The translations under genes and the position numbers were made by a program. Positions 6,583-11,210 of a DNA stretch of 11,210 nt are shown piece after piece (the first letter of the stretch is position 1; each line of letters begins with the position of its first letter). The stretch is from Phytoactinopolyspora endophytica (lineage in GTDB: Bacteria > Actinomycetota > Actinomycetes > Jiangellales > Jiangellaceae). The stretch spans positions 281,292 to 292,501 of the forward strand of contig NZ_ML142852.1 of assembly GCF_004138495.1 (NCBI RefSeq), in the 5' to 3' direction. A model generated the notes under the pieces. That model was not told the DNA's origin and ran no database searches. It was given only the letters and a program-made list of their open reading frames with translations.

Positions 6583-7206
6583 TCACGGCCGAGGATCCCC
6601 CGACGCATCGACGTCGGCGATGTAATGCTGAATCACAGGGCCGATAAGTTCGACCAGCTCATCTTCAGTGGCGGAGGCAAGCGGCTCGACCTGGACGACG
6701 TACCGCAGGACTCCCATCCCGATGAGCTGGGAGATCAGTGCTTCGGCCCGAAGTTTCGCGTCCGGCAGGTCGTCCAAGGACGGCAGCACCCGGCCGAGCA
6801 GAGCTCGCGTCACGAACTGGCGGAGCATGGCCGCCGCTGCCCGGTTGGTCATCGCCGAGCGCAGCAACGCCAGCATCGGACCGCGTGCGTTCGGGTTCTC
6901 CCACACGCCTAAGAAGGTCCGCACCGCCCGCTTACCAAGCTGCTCACGCGGGCCGGTGGCGATCGCCTCCGCGACGATCCCAGGGTCGAATGGGACCTCC
7001 ATGGCCGCGATGAACAGCTTCTCCTTGTTGCCGAAGAAATGGTGGATCATCGCCGGATCGACATCCGCGCGAGCGGCGATCGCACGGACAGTGGCGGCGT
7101 CGTACCCCTTCTCCTCGAACTCGCTCCGGGCCGCGGTGAGAATGTCGTCGCGCGAACTGCCGTTCCCAGGGCGACGTCCACGGATCTTCCCGCTCTTCAG
7201 ACTCAT
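6583..7206 (-). CDS. TetR-family repressor, paralogue of the exporter-linked TetR
   Basis: A 207-residue TetR protein with GRRPG (10-14), helix-turn-helix containing [17 protein letters not shown] and recognition helix [15 protein letters not shown] (up to about 65), and C-terminal motifs [14 protein letters not shown] and [13 protein letters not shown]. It aligns gap-free over about 195 residues with the TetR at 4164-4757 and has an extra tail of about ten residues (ending SGDPRP). Its ATG overlaps the TGA of the sugar-isomerase-like gene (ATGA at 7203-7206), so it is translated as the distal gene of the ppx/isomerase transcription unit, an odd place for a repressor. It lies upstream of, but not in, the exporter operon, so it might bind the same operator as its paralogue. 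Ligand and targets are unknown. Confidence 0.9.
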   Translation of the reverse strand: MSLKSGKIRGRRPGNGSSRDDILTAARSEFEEKGYDAATVRAIAARADVDPAMIHHFFGNKEKLFIAAMEVPFDPGIVAEAIATGPREQLGKRAVRTFLGVWENPNARGPMLALLRSAMTNRAAAAMLRQFVTRALLGRVLPSLDDLPDAKLRAEALISQLIGMGVLRYVVQVEPLASATEDELVELIGPVIQHYIADVDASGDPRP

Positions 7207-8069
7207 GCCTCCGACCTCCGCACCACCTGTTCGGCGATCCCGTCCGTGGAGACGGCGAACGCGGTTTCCACAGCAGCGGCGAGGTTCAGCCTGGTGAACG
7301 CGAGGGCTTCGTCGAGTTCCGCCTCGCGCTCATCGGTGCTGCGAGCACGCCGCGTGGTGACCTCGAGAATCACCGAACCCGACCACTCCTCCTTCGCAAG
7401 CCGTTCCAGCAACGCCGCACACGGCTGGTTGCCCCGGCCAGGGATCAGATGCTCGTCGCGCGCGGACGGCGTCCCGTCCGTCATATGCACGTGCGCCAGC
7501 CGGTCACCGATCGCGTCGGCCATGGCCAGGGCATCGCCGCCGGCGACCGCGGCGTGCGAGAGATCCAGCGTGATGTGCGAGTACGGCCCCGTCGTCGGAT
7601 CCCAATGCGGTGCGTAGGCCGCCATCTCCCGCCCGGCTGCACGCCATGGGTACATATTCTCGACCGCGATCACAATGCCCGTCTCATCCTCCATCTCGGC
7701 GATGCGCTTCGCGAAGTCTCTCGCGTAGTCCCGCTGCCAACGGAACGGAGGGTGGACGACGACGGTTCCCGCGCCGAGCCGGTCGGCAGCCTCGATCGAC
7801 CGGGTCAACCGGACCCAAGGGTCAGGCGACCAGACGCGCTGGGTAATCAGTAGGCACGGAGCATGGACAGACAGCACAGGCATGTCGTACTGCTCCGAGA
7901 GCCGGGCGATCTCGTCGATGTCCTGACTCACCGGGTCCGTCCACACCATCAGCTCGACCCCGTCGTACCCGAGTGAGGACGCCAGCTGGAACGCCGTGGC
8001 GGTCCCTTGCGGGTAGACGGAGGTCGTGGACAACCCGACCGGTGCATCTGGCACCCGCAACATCCCCAT
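7203..8069 (-). CDS. Sugar phosphate isomerase/epimerase-like TIM-barrel protein
   Basis: From ATG 8069 this is a 288-residue protein of the xylose isomerase-like TIM-barrel superfamily (AP_endonuc_2 fold). Motifs: [10 protein letters not shown] (11-20), YDGVELMVW (35-43), SVHAP with His69, VVVHPPF (104-110), AVENMYPW with Glu137, LDLSH with Asp169 and His172, HVHMTDG with His193/His195, IPGRGNQP (209-216) and VILEVTTR with Glu236. The Glu/Asp/His/Glu set matches the divalent-metal site of the superfamily. The true substrate is unknown; isomerase, epimerase or nuclease names are only family labels. It follows ppx/GppA by 28 nt and overlaps the next TetR by 4 nt. The frame is open up to 8138, inside ppx; GTG 8093 is the main alternative start, but conserved sequence begins just after 8069. 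Confidence 0.88.
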   Translation of the reverse strand: MGMLRVPDAPVGLSTTSVYPQGTATAFQLASSLGYDGVELMVWTDPVSQDIDEIARLSEQYDMPVLSVHAPCLLITQRVWSPDPWVRLTRSIEAADRLGAGTVVVHPPFRWQRDYARDFAKRIAEMEDETGIVIAVENMYPWRAAGREMAAYAPHWDPTTGPYSHITLDLSHAAVAGGDALAMADAIGDRLAHVHMTDGTPSARDEHLIPGRGNQPCAALLERLAKEEWSGSVILEVTTRRARSTDEREAELDEALAFTRLNLAAAVETAFAVSTDGIAEQVVRRSEA

Positions 8070-8097
8070 AGCGCTCTGGCGCAGCTCCGACACACCC

Positions 8098-9048
8098 CTA
8101 GCGTAGGGGGTCCGATCCGACGCCTTCCAGCTGGTCAAGACGGCGGAGGATGAGCCCTTCGCGGAGCGCCCACGGACAGATGTCGACCGACGAGACGTCG
8201 AACAGGTCCATGGCCGCGTCCGCCACGAGAGCGCCGGCGAGGAGCTGCTCAGCGCGGCTCTTCGCGACCCCCGGCAGCTTCGCCCGCTCTGCCGATGTCA
8301 TCTCGGCGAGCCTGTCGATCAGGTCAGGCATGTCGGAACTCTTCAGCAGACGCCGCACGTAAGGACCATCTCCAGACGGCGCCGCGCCGTTGACACGGGC
8401 CAGCGATCTGAAGGTCTTGCTCGACGCGACGGCTTTGTCCGGTGCACCGAACCGCGTGACCTTCCCCACGACGTCGGCGATCTCCGCCCGGATATGACGA
8501 CGGAGGGCTCTGACCTCATCGTCGCCCGGCGGGTCGGTGGTCAAGAATTTCCGGGTCAGCCGGGCCGCTCCCAGCGGCAGCGAGACAGCGACATCCGGAT
8601 CCTCATCGATACCCATCGCGAGCTCCAGCGATCCGCCACCGATGTCAAAGCACAAGAGCCTCCCACTGGACCATCCGTACCAGCGGCGCACCGCGAGGAA
8701 CGTAAGTTTCGCCTCGTCCTCCCCGGAGAGCACATGGAGGTCGATCCCGGCCTCGCGCCGGACCCGGTCGATGACGGCCGCCCCATTCGGCGACTCACGC
8801 AGCGCTGACGTCGCGAAGGCGAGCATCGACGTCGCGCCCTTGTCCTCAGCGATCTGGACCGCGTTGACGCAGCATTCGACCAGCCGGTCCGCACCTTCGC
8901 TGTCCACCGAGTCATCGCCGTCGAGCAGGTCGACCAGGCGCAGCTCCGTCTTCTCCTTGTAGGCAGGGAGGGGTTTCGCACCGGCGTGGGCATCGACAAG
9001 CAGCAGGTGCACCGTGTTCGACCCCACGTCCAAGACTCCGATGCGCAT
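8098..9048 (-). CDS. Ppx/GppA family exopolyphosphatase/guanosine pentaphosphatase
   Basis: A 316-residue ASKHA-fold phosphatase with the family motifs [15 protein letters not shown] (5-19, first phosphate loop), FATSALRES (78-86), LSGEDEAKL (107-115), [13 protein letters not shown] (134-146, second phosphate loop) and [10 protein letters not shown] (156-165). The length fits short Ppx1-type actinobacterial enzymes lacking the C-terminal HD domain of E. coli Ppx. These hydrolyse polyphosphate and in some cases pppGpp, so a link to phosphate and stringent-response control is likely; the split between activities cannot be read here. ATG 9048 lacks a Shine-Dalgarno but lies 6 nt after TAGCCT, suggesting a leaderless transcript. 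It heads a unit with the TIM-barrel gene and the second TetR and is divergent from the cysteine-rich gene. Confidence 0.94.
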   Translation of the reverse strand: MRIGVLDVGSNTVHLLLVDAHAGAKPLPAYKEKTELRLVDLLDGDDSVDSEGADRLVECCVNAVQIAEDKGATSMLAFATSALRESPNGAAVIDRVRREAGIDLHVLSGEDEAKLTFLAVRRWYGWSSGRLLCFDIGGGSLELAMGIDEDPDVAVSLPLGAARLTRKFLTTDPPGDDEVRALRRHIRAEIADVVGKVTRFGAPDKAVASSKTFRSLARVNGAAPSGDGPYVRRLLKSSDMPDLIDRLAEMTSAERAKLPGVAKSRAEQLLAGALVADAAMDLFDVSSVDICPWALREGLILRRLDQLEGVGSDPLR

Positions 9049-9054
9049 AGACAG

Positions 9055-9060
9055 AGGCTA
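9055..9060 (-). promoter_or_regulatory. Putative -10 box for leaderless ppx/GppA
   Basis: The minus strand reads TAGCCT, then six bases, then ATG at 9048. This TANNNT-N6-start layout recurs at other genes here and predicts transcription starting at the initiation codon. No good -35 box is visible. Confidence 0.45.
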
Positions 9061-9208
9061 CCGCGTGCGTGCGGGCCAGGGCGGGGGTTGGGGCTCACTT
9101 CGGGCCCGGCCCGCGGTGGCGTCAGACCCGTTGGCTTCCCCGGCGGCTAGTACCCGCACCTGCACCGTTCACGAGCATGCCGCCCGCATGAGACGTAAGC
9201 TCGCGGGT

Positions 9209-9967
9209 GTGAAGACAGCGGAACCGCCCACCGCGGACGGGGCGCGGGCCTGGGTCGAGTTTCCGGATCCAGACGACTCAGAACGTATTCTGCGCTGCGA
9301 CCTGACGTGGCTGACGTCGAGATGGACCTGCATCTTCGGCCAGGGTTGTCCCGGCGTCTACGCATCGCGCCCTGACGACGGCTGCTGCACACACGGCGCG
9401 TACTTCTCGGACGCCGACGACGAGCAACGCGTCCGCGAGTTCGCCCAGTTGCTCGATGAGGACACATGGCAGCTACGCTCCGACGGCCTGCGTCACGGCG
9501 TCGTAGAGACCGACGAGGACGGTGAACGCAAAACCCGCGTGGTAGACGGCGCGTGCATCTTCCACAACCGGCCCGGTTTCGCCGGCGGTACCGGCTGCGC
9601 CCTGCACAAGTATGCGCTTGAGGCCGGCATGCATCCGCTGGAGACCAAGCCCGACGTCTGCTGGCAACTCCCGATCCGCCGGGCGTACCGGGACGTGGAG
9701 CGGGCCGACGGCAGCAGCTACCTGGAGATCACGATCACCGAGTACCAGCACCGAGACTGGGGAAGCGGCGGGCACGACATGGACTGGTACTGCACCGGTG
9801 CCGCGTCGGCGCACGTCGGGGTGGAGCCGGTCTATCGGAGCAACGAGCCTGAGCTGCGGGAGCTCGTCGGTGACGCCGCCTTCGAGGAGCTGGCCCGCCA
9901 CTGCAAGGCATTCCTCGACGCCCAACTTCCGCTTCTCGTGCACCCGGCCACTGCCGAGAACGGCTGA
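9209..9967 (+). CDS. Cysteine-rich conserved protein of unknown function (Rv0495c-like position)
   Basis: Starting at GTG 9209 this gives 252 residues with ten cysteines. They fall in groups: Cys41-x5-Cys47-x11-Cys59-Cys60 (in [10 protein letters not shown] and GCCTHG) and Cys116, Cys130, Cys151 (in [16 protein letters not shown] and [10 protein letters not shown]), plus Cys30, 195 and 232. The pattern recalls YkgJ/DUF3109-type proteins thought to bind a metal or iron-sulphur cluster; this is a resemblance, not proof. From memory the mycobacterial gene divergent from ppx (Rv0495c) occupies the same place. I prefer GTG 9209 because TAAGCT lies 7 nt upstream (leaderless layout). ATG 9188 (259 residues) is the alternative, with no ribosome site. 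The frame is open back to 9014, inside ppx, and that part is not credible. No membrane segment is seen. Confidence 0.85.
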   Translation: MKTAEPPTADGARAWVEFPDPDDSERILRCDLTWLTSRWTCIFGQGCPGVYASRPDDGCCTHGAYFSDADDEQRVREFAQLLDEDTWQLRSDGLRHGVVETDEDGERKTRVVDGACIFHNRPGFAGGTGCALHKYALEAGMHPLETKPDVCWQLPIRRAYRDVERADGSSYLEITITEYQHRDWGSGGHDMDWYCTGAASAHVGVEPVYRSNEPELRELVGDAAFEELARHCKAFLDAQLPLLVHPATAENG

Positions 9968-10036
9968 CGATCGCGCGTCCGGGCCCCTTGGCCCCGCATG
10001 GCAGGCCGAGGTCGCCATCCGCGAACAACGCTGCCC

Positions 10037-10042
10037 TAGGCT
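10037..10042 (+). promoter_or_regulatory. Putative -10 box for leaderless methyltransferase gene
   Basis: TAGGCT is followed by six bases and the GTG at 10049. No Shine-Dalgarno is placed before the GTG, so a leaderless mRNA is likely. The box lies in the 81 bp gap after the cysteine-rich gene. Confidence 0.45.
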
Positions 10043-10048
10043 GGGCCA

Positions 10049-10798
10049 GTGCCGCGCGGTGTGATTCCCAGTCCGAACATATGGAAATTCCCGGACGTCT
10101 ACGAGACTGAGAACCTCGGTGTCGACCCAGACGGCGTGATCGAGACGGCGATGCGCCGGATCCACGACTGGGCGGGCCAAACCGTCGTGGATGTGGGGTG
10201 TGGATCGGGTTTCCATCTCCCGCGATTCGCTGTCGACGCGGCCCGGGTGATCGGCGTCGAACCGCACCCGCCACTGGTCCAGCGAGCGCATCGGCGAGTC
10301 GCGTCATTCGGGGCGGGCGGGCGTCCGCTGCTGGGAGTTCTCGGCCACAGAGCGCCTCGGCGGGACGAGCGCATCCGGGTGCTTCGGGGCACCGCCCAGT
10401 CGCTACCGATGCAGTCCTCGTCAGTGGACGTCGCACACGCCCGGTGGGCATACTTCTTCGGCCCCGGATGCGAGCCTGGGATCGCTGAGCTGCGACGGGT
10501 CCTTCGTCGCGGCGGAACCGCATTCGTCATCGACAACGACGCGACCCGCTCGACGTTCGGCCGATGGTTCCAGCGCGCGCTGCCGGAGTACGACGCAGAG
10601 AAGGTCGAACGCTTCTGGGCGCGGCAGGGCTGGCACCGCGAGACGCTGGACATCCGCTGGGACCAACCCGACCGGGCGTCGTTCGAAGCCGTGGTTCGCA
10701 TCGAGTTCGCTCCCGATGTCGCTGACGCCTTCCTCGCCGAGCACACCGGCGCCACCGTCGACTACGCCGTCAACCTTTTCTGGCGCACGTTCCCATGA
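10049..10798 (+). CDS. Class I SAM-dependent methyltransferase
   Basis: A 249-residue protein with the Rossmann SAM-binding motif VVDVGCGSGFH (46-56), acidic Glu71 at the end of strand 2 (VIGVEPHP), the motif SLPMQSSSVDVAHARWAYFF (118-137, similar to the UbiE/Methyltransf_11 'lPf.d.sfD' region) and LRRVLRRGGTAFVIDND (148-164). An arginine- and glycine-rich insertion (about 85-108) separates strands 2 and 3. The substrate is unknown. The start GTG follows a TANNNT box by 6 nt. The stop codon TGA (10796-10798) lies inside the left arm of the 60 bp hairpin at 10791-10850, so termination of transcription and translation are physically linked. radA follows 102 bp later with its own predicted promoter. 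Confidence 0.88.
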   Translation: MPRGVIPSPNIWKFPDVYETENLGVDPDGVIETAMRRIHDWAGQTVVDVGCGSGFHLPRFAVDAARVIGVEPHPPLVQRAHRRVASFGAGGRPLLGVLGHRAPRRDERIRVLRGTAQSLPMQSSSVDVAHARWAYFFGPGCEPGIAELRRVLRRGGTAFVIDNDATRSTFGRWFQRALPEYDAEKVERFWARQGWHRETLDIRWDQPDRASFEAVVRIEFAPDVADAFLAEHTGATVDYAVNLFWRTFP

Positions 10799-10850
10799 TC
10801 ATCAACCGTGGGCCGCGGCACTATGCGGCCCACGGTTGATGATCATGGGA
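10791..10850. terminator. 60 bp perfect stem-loop (26 bp arms) overlapping the methyltransferase stop
   Basis: Bases 10791-10816 are exactly the reverse complement of 10825-10850, with loop GGCACTAT (10817-10824). The left arm includes ATGATCAT, itself palindromic, and the TGA stop of the methyltransferase. There is no T run after it, so it fits an actinobacterial U-less terminator; an arm this long and perfect could also be a mobile palindromic repeat. Confidence 0.8.
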
Positions 10851-10888
10851 GAAAGGCCGTCGGTGGAGAGGCTGTCGGTGGTGGACGC

Positions 10889-10894
10889 TAGCGT
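10889..10894 (+). promoter_or_regulatory. Putative -10 box for leaderless radA
   Basis: TAGCGT is followed by six bases (TCTCCT) and ATG 10901. No Shine-Dalgarno is visible. It is the fourth gene in the window with this exact spacing. Confidence 0.45.
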
Positions 10895-10900
10895 TCTCCT

Positions 10901-11210
10901 ATGGCCAAGGCAGCACAGACTTTCCGGTGCGTGGAATGCGGATGGACCACGTCGAAGTGGGTCGGTCGCTGTGGCGAGTGCCAGGCGTGGGGCACCGTCG
11001 ACGAGGCCACAGGAGCACGTCCGGGCGGCACCACCCCCGGTCCGGTCAACCAGGCCGCCCAACCGATCGGCGCGGTGGGGCTGGAGCCGGCTCGCTCTCG
11101 TCCCACCGGCGTCGAGGAATTCGATCGCGCCCTCGGCGGCGGCCTCGTTCAAGGTGCGGTCATCCTGCTCGCCGGCGAGCCAGGTGTCGGTAAGTCCACG
11201 TTGTTGCTCG
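10901..11210 (+). CDS. radA: DNA repair protein RadA, N-terminal part (truncated by window edge)
   Basis: The frame from ATG 10901 is open to the end of the window (103 complete codons). It has the RadA/Sms N-terminal zinc finger with Cys10-x2-Cys13 and Cys24-x2-Cys27 (FRCVECGWTTSKWVGRCGEC), a variable linker, the RadA-like segment RPTGVEEFDRALGGGLVQGA (67-86) and Walker A GEPGVGKST (92-100). RadA is a RecA-like hexameric ATPase that promotes branch migration in recombinational repair. The KNRFG motif and Lon-like C-terminal domain would lie beyond the window. It is preceded by the long hairpin and a TANNNT box, suggesting independent transcription. Confidence 0.95.
   Translation, partial: MAKAAQTFRCVECGWTTSKWVGRCGECQAWGTVDEATGARPGGTTPGPVNQAAQPIGAVGLEPARSRPTGVEEFDRALGGGLVQGAVILLAGEPGVGKSTLLL

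Noticed and set aside
6213..6647. A 144-codon plus-strand open frame in the spacer
   Set aside because: It begins inside the ATPase gene and ends inside the TetR gene, with no motif or ribosome site of its own.
9473..10523. Minus-strand open frames opposite the cysteine-rich and methyltransferase genes
   Set aside because: They lie antisense to genes with clear motifs and have typical shadow composition.
10859..10881. Direct repeat GTCGGTGG before radA
   Set aside because: Two 8 bp copies in GC-rich sequence are weak evidence for an operator; nothing else supports it.
1..11210. tRNA or rRNA genes, CRISPR arrays, insertion sequences, toxin-antitoxin pairs or phage genes
   Set aside because: No conserved RNA features, regularly spaced repeats, transposase motifs, terminal repeats or recognisable defence proteins were seen on either strand.

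Overview
The window comes from a high-GC actinobacterium. The genes use GC-rich third positions. At least four (the Ppx/GppA gene, the ABC ATPase, the methyltransferase and radA) show a TANNNT-like -10 box exactly 6 nt before an ATG/GTG and no Shine-Dalgarno, the leaderless layout common in actinobacteria. The set ppx/GppA, sugar-phosphate isomerase and proC, with a cysteine-rich gene divergent from ppx, resembles, from memory, the mycobacterial Rv0495c-Rv0500 neighbourhood. The genus cannot be fixed from the sequence. No RNA genes, CRISPR arrays, insertion sequences, integrases or origins were found.

Layout. Minus strand, left end: the N-terminal part of an AcuC-type deacetylase (1-584, cut by the window edge), proC (668-1471), a monofunctional proline dehydrogenase (1468-2409, overlapping proC by 4 nt) and a TetR repressor (2521-3087). 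Plus strand: a PAP2-type membrane phosphatase/phosphotransferase (3229-4107), divergent from that TetR across a perfect 12+12 bp inverted repeat that is its likely operator. Minus strand: an exporter operon of ABC ATPase (5499-6269), ABC-2 permease (4774-5502) and TetR (4164-4757), driven from a promoter with a perfect TTGACA -35 box. A 313 bp non-coding spacer (6270-6582) holds that promoter and several inverted repeats. Next, also minus, come a Ppx/GppA phosphatase (8098-9048), a xylose-isomerase-like TIM-barrel protein (7203-8069) and a second TetR (6583-7206) that is a clear paralogue of the exporter TetR. Plus strand, right end: a cysteine-rich protein of unknown function (9209-9967), a SAM methyltransferase (10049-10798) ending inside a 60 bp perfect hairpin, and the first 103 codons of radA (10901 to the window end).

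How the parts fit. The outer genes look like chromosomal backbone: proline metabolism, polyphosphate or (p)ppGpp hydrolysis, DNA repair. The middle, about 2.5-7.2 kb, is an accessory block with three TetR regulators, one exporter and one lipid-phosphatase-like membrane protein, which suggests sensing of lipophilic or toxic compounds. The observations most worth pursuing are the translational coupling of proline dehydrogenase to its reverse enzyme ProC, the two sharply defined putative TetR operators, the paralogous TetR pair flanking the exporter, and the long hairpin before radA. I see no convincing evidence of a wholly new defence or mobile system.
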